Source: Rhodoblastus sp963704565
Lineage (GTDB): Bacteria; Pseudomonadota; Alphaproteobacteria; Rhizobiales; Beijerinckiaceae
Assembly: GCA_963704565.1 (NCBI GenBank)
Contig: OY969917.1
Span: 1,798,001-1,862,000, forward strand
Direction of reading: 5' to 3'
Length of the DNA: 64,000 nt
Positions 13,355 to 22,718 of this stretch are shown piece after piece; the first letter of the stretch is position 1; every line of letters starts with the position of its first letter. The notes below the pieces were generated by a model. It was not told where the DNA came from. It did no database searches and worked only from the letters and a program-made list of their open reading frames with translations. Both the position numbers and the translations under genes were made by a program.

Positions 13355-13722
13355 CCGATCGCCTCGGCGGCCGGCAGAAACCAGCTTCGGCCATCTCGGA
13401 GATTTCAGGGATCGCCCGTCTCGAACCTCACTCTGGCGGGCTTCCGGCGAAACGATGAGCCGCTCCGGTTTCCCGGACGCCGTTTTGTTCAATCACGCCG
13501 CCCCGCCGGTTGGCGCCAGGAGGGCGCAATCGGCGGGAAACGGACCACGCCAAGCGCGGGCGGCAAGGGCGGCTCGGCGCCGATTGCGGGAATTGGAGCA
13601 TTGACTGTGTAGGACCGCGCGTTCAGCGGAAAGCGGCCATTCCTCACGAACCCATTGATCACAATTACGTTACGTCACTTATCGTTTAAGTTTAGCAATT
13701 TACTGGCGATCCGTTTGCCGCC
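13355..13722. other. Non-coding gap before the TPR-sulfotransferase gene
   Basis: This 368-bp gap has no convincing open frame. The last 70 bp (about 13650-13705) are AT-rich in an otherwise GC-rich setting and could hold the promoter of the next gene. No classic intrinsic terminator is visible after the GH3 stop. Confidence 0.4.
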
Positions 13723-15558
13723 ATGCTGCGCGCCGATGGTGTGAGCGTTGCGGCCCCGGGGACGGATGTGATCGAAGCGCCAGCAAGGTCCAAGGCGAGC
13801 GACGGCGAGACCGGACCCGGCGCGCTCGAAAAATTGCGCGATTTCAGTGAGGCGCTGCGGCGCGGCGAGACGCAGGCCGCATTGGAGGCGGCGCGCGACG
13901 CCTGCCTTGCCGAGCCCAACAGGGCCGAGGCGCATTACGCCTTCGGCCAGGCCTGGATGGCCAAGGGCAAGCCTGAGCGCGCCGAGCAGGCTTTCGCCAT
14001 TGCCGCGAAACTGCGTCCGGGCTTTGCCGACGCTCTCGTCAATCTCGGCCTCGCACGCTACGCGCAGGGAGCGGTCGAGGACGCCAAGAGGTGCATGGTC
14101 CACGCCTTGCGGGCGCAGCCCGGCCATCCCGCGGCGACCAGCAATCTCGCGGCGCTCTCGCGCCTCACCGGCGGCTACGAGGCGGCCGAGACTTTTCTGC
14201 GCGACGCGCTGGCGCGCAATCCGCACGACGCCGGCGCGCGGCTGAACCTCGTCGCCGAAAGGCTGCAGGAGGAAAAGCCCGCCGACGCCTTGGCGCTGCT
14301 CGACGAAGTCGAACCGCCCGCCGACGATCTCCCCGCCGCGCGCCATTGGCATCTGCAGCGGGCGCTGGCGCTGATCGCGCTGGGCCGGCCCGACAAGGCG
14401 CGGACCGCGCTGGCCGAGTTCGACGCGCTCGGCCCCGCGCCGGCCGACCTCAAGCCGATGCGGCTGTGGCGCGACGTGCTGCTGGCGCTGGCCGAAAATC
14501 GGCGCGCCGACGCGCGCGCTGCCGCTGACGCAATGGAGGCGGCGCTCGACCAGATGGGTGCATCAGCGGTTCTCGAACACAAGATCATGGCGCGCTACGA
14601 CCTCGCCAAATTTTTTTCGCGCGAAGGCATGAATGACCGGGCTTTCGAGCAATGGCGCGAAGGACACGCCCTGTTGCGAAAAATCCAGCATTTTTCGCGC
14701 GAAGCGGCGAAGGCCTATGACGACGCGGCGATCGCGACATTTACGCGAGAGCGTTTTGCCCAAGGCCCGCGCGCGAAAAACGGCGATCCCGCGCCGGTGT
14801 TCATCGTCGGCATGCCGCGCTCGGGCACGACGCTGGCCGAGCAGATTCTGGCGGCGCATCCCCAGGTTCATGGCGCCGGCGAGCGTTCGGCGCTGGGGCG
14901 GCTCGCCTGGCGGCTGGGCGCCGGCGATACGCCTGACGCCATCGCCCGCATCGCGGCGCTCGACCCCGCGACGCTCATTGCCGAAGCCGAAGCCTATCTC
15001 GGGGAGCTGCACGCGCTCGCGCCCGACAAGACCCGCATCGTCGACAAGATGCCGGGCAATTATGCGCATGTCTGGCTGATCGCGCTGTTGTTCCCGAAAG
15101 CCAAAATCATCCATTGCACGCGCGATCCGCGCGACATCGGCCTGTCCATCTTCACCTTCCGCTTTCACGGCGAGCACGGCTACGCCCACGATCTCGCCGA
15201 TCTCGGCTGGACGATCGGCGAGCAGGACCGGCTGATGCGCCATTGGAAGCAAACCTTGCCCCTGCCGGTGCTGACCTTGCGCCTCGACGACTGGGTGAAG
15301 GATTTCGACGCGACTCTTACGCGCGTCCTCGCCTTTGTCGATCTCCCGCCAGATGCGGCCTGCGCGCGCTTTTACGAGGCCGACAGTCCGGTGCGCACGG
15401 TGAGCCGCGCGCAGGTCCGCCAGCCAGTCAATGCGCGCGGCCTCGGCCGCTGGCGCTCCTACGCGCAAGGGCTGGCGGCGCTGATCGAAGAACTGGAACG
15501 CGCCGGCGCGCTGGAAGGCTGGCGGGAAAGAAATGAAGCCCCGATGACCGCAACTTAA
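13723..15558 (+). CDS. TPR-repeat sulfotransferase
   Basis: A 611-residue soluble protein. Residues about 30-300 are tetratricopeptide-like helical repeats (AEAHYAFGQAWMAKGKPERA, ADALVNLGLARYAQGAVEDA). Residues about 355-600 are a sulfotransferase domain, with the PAPS 5'-phosphosulfate loop in FIVGMPRSGTTLAEQ and a 3'-phosphate-binding segment in IIHCTRDPRDIGLSIF. Such enzymes move sulfate from PAPS to hydroxyl groups of proteins or sugars; the TPR part probably binds the partner. The start is uncertain: no strong ribosome site precedes 13723, and a GTG at 13741 is possible. It lies 45 bp upstream of the glycine-rich Hint protein gene, so that protein is the obvious candidate substrate, by inference only. 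Confidence 0.88.
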   Translation: MLRADGVSVAAPGTDVIEAPARSKASDGETGPGALEKLRDFSEALRRGETQAALEAARDACLAEPNRAEAHYAFGQAWMAKGKPERAEQAFAIAAKLRPGFADALVNLGLARYAQGAVEDAKRCMVHALRAQPGHPAATSNLAALSRLTGGYEAAETFLRDALARNPHDAGARLNLVAERLQEEKPADALALLDEVEPPADDLPAARHWHLQRALALIALGRPDKARTALAEFDALGPAPADLKPMRLWRDVLLALAENRRADARAAADAMEAALDQMGASAVLEHKIMARYDLAKFFSREGMNDRAFEQWREGHALLRKIQHFSREAAKAYDDAAIATFTRERFAQGPRAKNGDPAPVFIVGMPRSGTTLAEQILAAHPQVHGAGERSALGRLAWRLGAGDTPDAIARIAALDPATLIAEAEAYLGELHALAPDKTRIVDKMPGNYAHVWLIALLFPKAKIIHCTRDPRDIGLSIFTFRFHGEHGYAHDLADLGWTIGEQDRLMRHWKQTLPLPVLTLRLDDWVKDFDATLTRVLAFVDLPPDAACARFYEADSPVRTVSRAQVRQPVNARGLGRWRSYAQGLAALIEELERAGALEGWRERNEAPMTAT

Positions 15559-15603
15559 TATTTCGGACGCCTTGCCCGTCCCCATTGTTGAAAGGTCTTT
15601 GCC

Positions 15604-18600
15604 ATGACCACGCTCTCGACCACGACGACCACCACTTTCAATTATGACAACACGACGATCCAACACGCCACGGTCGGCGTCTCGGGCTATTACGACATCA
15701 CGGCCGCTGGCGCGCAGGGAGGCAACGGCTTTAGCGGGGCCGCCGGCGGCGTCGGCGCCCTGGTGACGGGCGAGATCTATCTGCAGGCCGGCGCGCATCT
15801 CGAGATCGTCGTCGGCGGCCAGGGCGCCAATGGCAATGGCGGCGAGGGCGGCGGCGGCGGCGGCAGCTTCGTCATTCTCACCAACGGCAGCGGCGGCGCG
15901 GTCGCCAACGAAGTGATCGCCGGCGGCGGCGGCGGCGGCAATTTCGGCGGCGCCGGCCAATTTGCGAACGGCTATAAGGGCGGCGGCGGTCTTGGTGGGG
16001 TGGGGGGCACAAATGGCGCCGGGGGCCGCGGCGGCTATACCACCAAGGGCGTCGGCGGCGGCAGCGGCATCTCCAAGGGCTTCGGCGGCGCCTTCACCAA
16101 GGCCCCCGGCGGCGGCGGCGGCTTCACGGGCGGCGCGGGCGGCATCATCGGCGGCGTCGTCCTTCCTGAATACTTCGCGGCGTCCGGGTCCACCCTGGGC
16201 ACAACTTTCGCCGGCGGCAAGGGCGCGTCGGGCGGCGGCGGCGGCGGCTTTGGCGGCGGCGGCGGCGGCGGAGATTTTGGCGGCGGCGGCGGCGGCGGTT
16301 ACGGCGGCGGCGGCGGCGGCGAGGGCGGCGTCATCACCACCAGCGGCGGCGGCGGCGCCACAACCGGCCTCAGCGGCCTGATCGACCCCGGCGGCGGCAG
16401 CACCAAGACGCTCGTCGCCGGCGGGGGCGGCGGCGGGCCCTTCATCAATGCGGGCGCGCTCAACCGGGCGGAAGGCAATTCGGGCGGCGGCGCCGGCCAG
16501 GTCACCATCCAATACGCAGCCGTGCAACCCTTGGCGACTGTCATCACGGGCGCGGGTGGGACCACGCACACAAACGCCGGCTCGACGACGGACATGCCCT
16601 TCGCCGGGGTCGCGATCACCGATCCGAACGTGGGTTCGCCGGGCGATGCGCTCTACATCAAGCTGAGCGACCCCAACGCACAACTCCTCGACAACTTAAC
16701 GCCGAACCCACTGACCGTAATCAGCGCGGGCCAATACGAACTGAACGGTTCTGCGTCCAGCATCACCAGCGTACTTGACTCGCTTACGCTGATCGCGCCC
16801 GCGACGCTCACGGGCGCGGTCAACGGCGTCGAAGCGTTGACCATCTCGCTGACCGACTCCTCCAACGCGTTTCCAGGGTCGCCGACGACGGCCTCGGTGA
16901 CGGTCGACATCCTCGCGCCGCCGCCGACGATCACCGGCGCGAGCACGACCTACACCGACGCGGGCGCGTCGACGGACAAGCCCTTCGCCGGCGTCAAGCT
17001 CGGCGACCTGAACGCGGGCGCGACCGACACGCTGACCCTCACGCTGAGCGACGCCAACGCAACGCTCGCCTACAACGGCCAAACCCTCACGGCGACAAGT
17101 CCGGGCGTCTACCAACTGACCGGTTCGGCCTCCGTCATCACCGGCGAACTGGATGCGCTGACGCTCCAGGCGCCCTCGACCCTCACCGGGGCCGTCAACG
17201 GCGTCGAGACGCTGACCTTCAACCTGTCCCTCGCCTCGAGCGGCTATCCGGGGTCGCCGGTCACCGCCACGGCGGCCGCCAACATTCTCGCGCCGGCCGC
17301 GGTCTTCAGCGAGACGTTCGCCAGCACCGGCACAATCGAGACCTTCACGGCGCAATCCACCGGCTATTACGACATCACGGCCTATGGCGCGCAGGGAGGC
17401 AGCGGCGCCTCCACCAATATCTCGGGCATTCAAGCCTATGTGGGCGCTGGCGGTCTCGGCGCGATGGCGAGCGGGGATGTCTATCTTCAGGCCGGCGCGA
17501 CGCTGGAGATCGTCGTCGGCGGCGCGGGCGGCAACTATATTACGACCGGCGGTCTCGCCACCGCCGGCGGCGGCGGCGGCGGCGGCGGCAGCTTCGTGAT
17601 CGAAACCAACAGCGGGTTGGGCGCCGTCAAGGTCAATGAAGTGATCGCGGGCGGCGGCGGCGGCGGCAGCTACCGACCCACGGGCGGAGGAGGCGGCGGC
17701 ACGGCCACCCCGACCGGTGGCAATGGCGGGGGCGCGGGCGGCGGCGCTGGCGGGGCTGGCGGCGCCGGCGGCGCCGGCGGCGATTACGACTCAGGCGGTG
17801 GCGGCGGCGGGTTTACCGGGGGCGCCGCAGGCGCGAGCAGTCCTGCGCAGGGCGGAAGCGTCAGCGGGGTTACCTTCGCTGGCGGATATAGCCCTAACGT
17901 ATCACACGGCAGCGGCGGCGGTTTCGGCGGCGGCGGCCAAGCGGACCAATTCGCCGGCGGCGGCGGCGGCGGTTACGGCGGCGGCGGCGGCGGCGGCGCT
18001 GGCGGCGGCGGCGGAGGCGGCGGCTCTTTCGTGGCGGCGGACGCGCTTGCCGCGCAAGAGGCCGCCGCGACGCACAGCGGCGGCGGCTCGGTCACGATCA
18101 CCGCGCTCGCCCCGCCGACGATTTCGGTCGCGTCTCCCGCAACCCATTCGACCCCGGGGCAGACGCCGGCCGATCCCTTTGCGGGCGATTTGATCACCGA
18201 TGCGAATATCGGCGCTCCGACCGAGACCCTCACCGTCACGCCCTCATCGACCGCCGACGGCGTGCTGAGCGACCCCAATGCCGCGACCGACGGAAGTTCG
18301 ATCAATGCGGGCACGGGCGTGTTTTCCATGACCGGCACGGCCTTGGCGGTCACGACCGCGCTCGACGGGCTCGTCTTCACCCCCTCCGCCGGCGCGGCCG
18401 GGACCACCACGACATTCACGATCTCGGACACAAGCTCGGCCTATCCGCTCGCGGTCACCAACTCGACCACTGTTGTCACCGACGTGGCCTGCTATTGCGC
18501 GGGAACGCGCATCCTGACCGAGCGCGGCGAGGTCGCGGTCGAGAATTTGAAAATCGGCGATTTTTTGGTCACGGCGAGCGGCGCGCCGCGCCCCATCGTC

Positions 18601-19365
18601 TGGATCGGCCGGCGCGCCTACTCGGCCCGCTTCGCCCGCAACAATCCCGATCTTCTCCCCATCCGCTTCAAGGCCGGATCGCTGGCCGAAAACGTTCCCG
18701 CCCGCGATCTGCTGGTGTCGCCCAAACACGCCATGTTCCTCGACGGCGTGCTGGTCCCGGCGGAACAACTGGTCAACGGCGCGACCATCGTCAAAGCGGC
18801 GCCGGGCGAAGACGTCCGTTATTTTCACATCGAACTCGCCAGCCACGACGTGCTGATCGCGGAAGGCGCTTTTTCCGAAAGTTTTGTGGACGACGACAGC
18901 CGCGGCATGTTCCACAACGCCCAGGAATTTCGCGAACTCTATCCGGAGGCGAAGTGGGCGGAGGCGGTCTATTGCGCGCCGCGGGTCGAGGACGGTTATG
19001 CGCTCGACCGCATCCGGCGCCGCCTCGCCGCGCGCGTCGGCCTCCGCTTCCCCGCCGCGACCGACTTCGGCGCCTTGCGCGGCGCGATTCTGGCCTGCAA
19101 TCGCGAGGGCCTGTCCGGCTGGGCTCGGAACGCGGCTTATCCCGACGCGCCGGTGTGCCTCGACATATTCGTCGATGGCGCCTTTATCGGCTACGCCTAT
19201 GCCGACGAGGAGCGCAGCGACGGCAGCCACGGTTTTCGCGCCCCGTTCCCCGCGCCGCTCGATCCTTCCCGCGCGCAAAAAATCGAACTGCGACGCTCCG
19301 CCGACGGCGCGCCGCTGGGCGATCCTTTCCGCCTGGCGGCCGTCAGGCCCCGGACAGCGGCCTGA
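15604..19365 (+). CDS. Modular glycine-rich secreted protein with C-terminal Hint domain
   Basis: A 1,253-residue protein preceded by an AAAGG ribosome site. The order of modules is: glycine-rich domain (about 26-300), two related Ig/cadherin-like repeats (about 307-435 and 436-565; shared DKPFAGV and TLTGAVNGVE), a second glycine-rich domain (about 586-835), a third Ig-like repeat (836-960), then a Hint domain from Cys963 (CYCAGTRILTERGEVAVENL) with SPKHAMFLDGVLVPAEQLV near 1040, and a C-terminal tail. Each glycine-rich domain opens with YYDITA-GAQGG and contains EVIAGGGGGG. Hint domains of this type (Hint_2) may self-cleave at the first Cys. No signal peptide is present, consistent with type I secretion. 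Extracellular or surface function is inferred. Confidence 0.85.
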   Translation: MTTLSTTTTTTFNYDNTTIQHATVGVSGYYDITAAGAQGGNGFSGAAGGVGALVTGEIYLQAGAHLEIVVGGQGANGNGGEGGGGGGSFVILTNGSGGAVANEVIAGGGGGGNFGGAGQFANGYKGGGGLGGVGGTNGAGGRGGYTTKGVGGGSGISKGFGGAFTKAPGGGGGFTGGAGGIIGGVVLPEYFAASGSTLGTTFAGGKGASGGGGGGFGGGGGGGDFGGGGGGGYGGGGGGEGGVITTSGGGGATTGLSGLIDPGGGSTKTLVAGGGGGGPFINAGALNRAEGNSGGGAGQVTIQYAAVQPLATVITGAGGTTHTNAGSTTDMPFAGVAITDPNVGSPGDALYIKLSDPNAQLLDNLTPNPLTVISAGQYELNGSASSITSVLDSLTLIAPATLTGAVNGVEALTISLTDSSNAFPGSPTTASVTVDILAPPPTITGASTTYTDAGASTDKPFAGVKLGDLNAGATDTLTLTLSDANATLAYNGQTLTATSPGVYQLTGSASVITGELDALTLQAPSTLTGAVNGVETLTFNLSLASSGYPGSPVTATAAANILAPAAVFSETFASTGTIETFTAQSTGYYDITAYGAQGGSGASTNISGIQAYVGAGGLGAMASGDVYLQAGATLEIVVGGAGGNYITTGGLATAGGGGGGGGSFVIETNSGLGAVKVNEVIAGGGGGGSYRPTGGGGGGTATPTGGNGGGAGGGAGGAGGAGGAGGDYDSGGGGGGFTGGAAGASSPAQGGSVSGVTFAGGYSPNVSHGSGGGFGGGGQADQFAGGGGGGYGGGGGGGAGGGGGGGGSFVAADALAAQEAAATHSGGGSVTITALAPPTISVASPATHSTPGQTPADPFAGDLITDANIGAPTETLTVTPSSTADGVLSDPNAATDGSSINAGTGVFSMTGTALAVTTALDGLVFTPSAGAAGTTTTFTISDTSSAYPLAVTNSTTVVTDVACYCAGTRILTERGEVAVENLKIGDFLVTASGAPRPIVWIGRRAYSARFARNNPDLLPIRFKAGSLAENVPARDLLVSPKHAMFLDGVLVPAEQLVNGATIVKAAPGEDVRYFHIELASHDVLIAEGAFSESFVDDDSRGMFHNAQEFRELYPEAKWAEAVYCAPRVEDGYALDRIRRRLAARVGLRFPAATDFGALRGAILACNREGLSGWARNAAYPDAPVCLDIFVDGAFIGYAYADEERSDGSHGFRAPFPAPLDPSRAQKIELRRSADGAPLGDPFRLAAVRPRTAA
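16218..16323. repeat. GGC-triplet-rich tract encoding polyglycine
   Basis: Runs of GGC triplets separated by single Phe, Asp or Tyr codons lie inside the first glycine-rich domain of the Hint protein gene. A matching tract lies at about 17920-18035 in the second domain. Triplet slippage here would change domain length without breaking the frame. Confidence 0.8.
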
Positions 19366-19622
19366 ACGCCGGAGTCCCCGCGACGACGACCCGCGCCATT
19401 TCGGCGTGGCGGCGCGAGAAATCGAGCCTTGCCTGATCGCGATTCCGGCAAGGTCGGCTTCGAATTGTCCATTATCGTGCGCGTGTGCTGCCCGGAAAAA
19501 CGGCTCAGGGTCAAATTGGGACCGTCGCGCGGCTGTTCCGCAATGGCCGCTTCAAGCCAAACCCGATCGTCGCAAAAGCGCGCTGAACGCGTGATTTTGG
19601 CGCCGAAGCTTGCGTCGACGGC

Positions 19623-21008
19623 CTAACCCTTTTTCGCCGCCTTGAGCGCCGCCATTTTCTTGCGAAAGGCCGTGGCCCAGCCGGGGAGCACCGCCTGCCG
19701 GCCGCGCGCCACCGCCAAAGCGTCGGCCTCGACATTTTGCGTCACCACCGAGCCCGAGCCGACAAAGGCGCGGTCGCCGATTTCGACCGGGGCGACCAAA
19801 GCCGAATTCGAGCCGATGAAGGCGTCGGCGCCGATCCTGGTGCGATATTTGAGAAAGCCGTCGTAATTGCAGGTGATGACGCCGGCGCCGATATTGGCGC
19901 GCGGGCCGATGCTGGCGTCGCCGATATAGGTCAGATGATTGACCTTGGCGCCCTCGCCGATCTCCGCTTTCTTGATCTCGACGAAATTGCCGATCTTGGC
20001 TTTGTCCGCCAGATTCGCCCCCGGCCGCAGCCGCGCATAGGGTCCGATGGCGACATTTTTCGCCAGAGTCGCGCCTTCGAGATGCGAAAAGGCGTGGATG
20101 ACGCAGCCCTCGCCGACGCGCACGCCGGGGCCGAAGACAACATGCGGCTCGACCACCACATCCGTCGCCAGAACAGTGTCATGGGAGAAGAAAACCGTCT
20201 CCGGCGCGACCAAAGTCGCGCCGTCGAGCATGGCGGCGCGGCGCAGCCGGTTCTGGATTTCGGCTTCGGCGGCGGCGAGCTGGACGCGGTCGTTGATGCC
20301 GAGCACTTCCTCGGCCGGCGCCATCACCAAAGCGCAAGCCGCGCCCTCGCCGCGCGCGATCGCCACCGCGTCGGTCAGATAATATTCGTTCTGGGCGTTG
20401 GAATTGTCGATCCGCTCCAGCCAGCCAAGCGCGCGGGCGCCGTCGAGCGCCATCAGCCCGGCGTTGCAGGCGCCCACCGCCAGTTCCTCGGGCGTCGCGT
20501 CCTTGTGCTCGCGGATCGCCAGCAGCGCGCCGTCGCCATCGGTCAGCAGGCGGCCATAGCCGGTCGGATCGGCGGGCGCGAAGCCGAGCGCGACCACGCC
20601 GGCGCCCTGGCTGAGCTTTTCGCGCAGATGCGAAAAAGTCTCGGGCCGGACCAAAGGCGTGTCGGCGAACAGAACCAGAATGTCGTCGAAGCCCTGGTGA
20701 AACGCCTCGCGCGCCGCGAGAACCGCATGGGCGGTGCCGAGCCGCTCGTCCTGGACGAAGACCCGGGCCTGCGGCGCCCAGGCCCGCGCCTCGGCGGCGA
20801 CATCGTCGCGCCCCGGCCCCACCACCACGGCGAGCGCGTCGGCGCCGGCCTCGCCCACGGCGTCGAGCACATGGGCGAGCATCGAGCGTCCCGCGACAGG
20901 ATGCAGCACCTTCGGCAGATGAGAGCGCATGCGCTTGCCCTCGCCGGCGGCAAGCACGACCGCGAGGCAGCGGCGCGGGGCGGCGCCGGGGTCCTGTGGC
21001 GTGGTCAT
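19623..21008 (-). CDS. glmU: Bifunctional UDP-N-acetylglucosamine pyrophosphorylase / glucosamine-1-phosphate N-acetyltransferase
   Basis: A 461-residue protein. The N-terminal uridyltransferase domain has the nucleotide-binding motif VVLAAGEGKRMRSHLPKVLH. The C-terminal part is a left-handed beta-helix of hexapeptide repeats (VVFGPGVRVGEGCVIHAF, AKIGNFVEIKKAEIG, KVNHLTYIGDASIG) containing the acetyl-CoA site (ANIGAGVITCNYDG). The ATG at 21008 has AAGGGA upstream; the frame is open far beyond it, but the conserved N-terminus starts here. It acetylates glucosamine-1-phosphate and then couples it to UTP, the last steps to UDP-GlcNAc. It is divergent from the OpgG/OpgH operon across a 180-bp gap. 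The region downstream of its stop (19366-19622) shows no convincing gene. Confidence 0.97.
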   Translation of the reverse strand: MTTPQDPGAAPRRCLAVVLAAGEGKRMRSHLPKVLHPVAGRSMLAHVLDAVGEAGADALAVVVGPGRDDVAAEARAWAPQARVFVQDERLGTAHAVLAAREAFHQGFDDILVLFADTPLVRPETFSHLREKLSQGAGVVALGFAPADPTGYGRLLTDGDGALLAIREHKDATPEELAVGACNAGLMALDGARALGWLERIDNSNAQNEYYLTDAVAIARGEGAACALVMAPAEEVLGINDRVQLAAAEAEIQNRLRRAAMLDGATLVAPETVFFSHDTVLATDVVVEPHVVFGPGVRVGEGCVIHAFSHLEGATLAKNVAIGPYARLRPGANLADKAKIGNFVEIKKAEIGEGAKVNHLTYIGDASIGPRANIGAGVITCNYDGFLKYRTRIGADAFIGSNSALVAPVEIGDRAFVGSGSVVTQNVEADALAVARGRQAVLPGWATAFRKKMAALKAAKKG

Positions 21009-21188
21009 GAGAATCCCTTGGAAAAACGCCAGGCAGATATAGGGGAGCGGCGAAAGGCGGCAAAGCGAAAAAATCGGCCTCGCCTCAGCCGCGAATTGGG
21101 GTATAACCCCCGGAATCAGAAAATCTGCGCGCGAGCGGGCGATCCGCCATGCCCGCAACCAATTTGGGACGATTGGACGGCCTTGTCG
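21009..21188. promoter_or_regulatory. Divergent promoter region between glmU and the OpgG/OpgH operon
   Basis: This 180-bp gap separates two divergent transcription units, so it must contain both promoters if each is transcribed from its own start. No specific boxes could be assigned by eye. Confidence 0.4.
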
Positions 21189-22718
21189 ATGCTGAAGCGA
21201 CGCGACTTTTTGCAACTGGCTGGAACAGCCGCCGCTTTCGCCGCCGCCGAGCCCGTTTCCTCCGCCCGCGCCGGAGATCTGGCGCCGCCATCCGGGCCTT
21301 TCAACCATTCCGCCGTGGTCGATCTGGCGAAAAGCCTCGCGGCCAAATCCTTTTCCGCGCCCTCGACCGATCTGCCCAGCCCTCTGTCGGAGCTGTCGCG
21401 CGAGGCTTTCGAAGCGATCAAGACCAAACCCGAAGGGCTGATCTGGAACGACAAGACCAGCGGCTTCGTCATCGAGCCGCTGCATCGCGGCTTTGTCTAT
21501 AATTCGCCGATGCAGATCTTTCTCGTCGAGAACGGGACGGCGCGGCGGCTTGCTTACGACGCCGCCAATTTCGATTTCGGCGCGCTGCGGCTGCGCGCGC
21601 CGCCGGCCAATCTCGATTTTTCCGGCTTCCGGGCGCTGCTGCGCAACGATCGGGGCGAAATGCGCGAACTGGCGGTGTTCCAGGGCGCGAGCTTCTTCCG
21701 CTCCAAGGCGCCCGGCCAGAATCTCGGCGTGGCCTCGCGCGGCCTGTCGATTCGCACCGGCGACCCGCGCGGCGAGGAATTCCCGCTGTTCCGCGCGGTG
21801 TGGATCGAAAAGGCGAGCGTCGCCGACAATGCCTTGACCATCAGCGCCCTGCTCGATTCCGACAGCGTCGCCGGCGCCTATCGCTTCACCCTCCATCCCG
21901 GCGACGCCACCATCATCGATGTCGAATGTTCGCTGTTCCCGCGCGCCTCGGTCGATTATTACGGTCTCGCGACCATGGGCGCGACCAGCCTGTTCAGCCC
22001 GCTCGACCGGCGCGGCGACGACGACGTGCGCGAGGCGGCAGAGGAAGTGACCGGGCTGCAAAACTACACCGGCCGGGGCGAATGGATCTGGCGTCCGGTC
22101 GCCAACCGCTCGACGCTCCAGATTTCCGAGTTCGTGGACCAGAATCCGAAAGGGTTCGGCTTCCTCCAGCGCCATCGCGCCTTCGACGACTTTTACGATT
22201 TCGACGCCCATTGGGAGCAGCGGCCGTCGCTGTGGGTCGAGCCGATCGGCGATTGGGGCGACGGCTCGGTGGAGCTGGTCGAAATCCCTTCCAACAACGA
22301 GACCGCCCAGAACATCGTCGCCTTCTGGCGCTCCAAAACGCCGCTGGTCAAAGGCCAGCAGGCCGATTTCGCCTATCGCCAGTTCTGGTGCTGGGCGCCG
22401 CCGTCGCGTCCCACCGGCGCCGAGACCATGGATTCGCGCGGCGGACACGGCCCGGCCGCCAAGCAGAGACGCTTCCTCGTGGAGTTCCGGGGCGATTTCC
22501 TGAGCGATCCGGCCCGCCTCGCGGCGCTCACCCCAAATCTCTCCGTCAATCCCGGCAAGGTGGTCGCCCGGCACGTCTATCCGGCGGCGGAGCGCAAGAG
22601 CTGCTATGTCCAGTTCGACATCGATTCCGCCGGCGAGACCGCCTGCGAGATCCGCCTGACCCTGGATTTCCAGGGCGCGCCCCAGACCGAGACCTGGCTT
22701 TACCGATGGACGCTGTGA
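21189..22718 (+). CDS. opgG: Periplasmic glucan biosynthesis protein, OpgG/OpgD (MdoG) family
   Basis: A 509-residue protein with an N-terminal twin-arginine signal (KRRDFLQLAGTAAAFAAAEP), so it is likely exported folded to the periplasm, like E. coli OpgD. The mature region carries MdoG-family motifs: GFVIEPLHRGFVYNSPMQIF, then WIWRPVANRSTLQISEF, GFGFLQRHRAFDDF and AHWEQRPSLWVEPIGDWGDG. These proteins process or branch the beta-glucan backbone of osmoregulated periplasmic glucans. The ATG at 21189 is chosen because the Tat motif follows directly; the frame is open upstream but would antisense glmU. Its end overlaps the start of the glucosyltransferase gene by 13 bp, indicating coupled translation. 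Confidence 0.93.
   Translation: MLKRRDFLQLAGTAAAFAAAEPVSSARAGDLAPPSGPFNHSAVVDLAKSLAAKSFSAPSTDLPSPLSELSREAFEAIKTKPEGLIWNDKTSGFVIEPLHRGFVYNSPMQIFLVENGTARRLAYDAANFDFGALRLRAPPANLDFSGFRALLRNDRGEMRELAVFQGASFFRSKAPGQNLGVASRGLSIRTGDPRGEEFPLFRAVWIEKASVADNALTISALLDSDSVAGAYRFTLHPGDATIIDVECSLFPRASVDYYGLATMGATSLFSPLDRRGDDDVREAAEEVTGLQNYTGRGEWIWRPVANRSTLQISEFVDQNPKGFGFLQRHRAFDDFYDFDAHWEQRPSLWVEPIGDWGDGSVELVEIPSNNETAQNIVAFWRSKTPLVKGQQADFAYRQFWCWAPPSRPTGAETMDSRGGHGPAAKQRRFLVEFRGDFLSDPARLAALTPNLSVNPGKVVARHVYPAAERKSCYVQFDIDSAGETACEIRLTLDFQGAPQTETWLYRWTL

Noticed and set aside
14563..16683. Minus-strand Ala-rich frame of about 700 codons
   Set aside because: It is the reverse complement of the sulfotransferase gene and the GGC-rich polyglycine gene; GCC read on the other strand gives polyalanine.
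19427..19453. 7-bp hairpin between the Hint-protein gene and glmU
   Set aside because: Weak stem without a U-tract; not enough for a terminator call.
21009..22574. N-terminal extension of glmU
   Set aside because: The frame stays open far upstream of 21008, but this part is antisense to the OpgG-family gene. GlmU begins at its usual N-terminus with a ribosome site.
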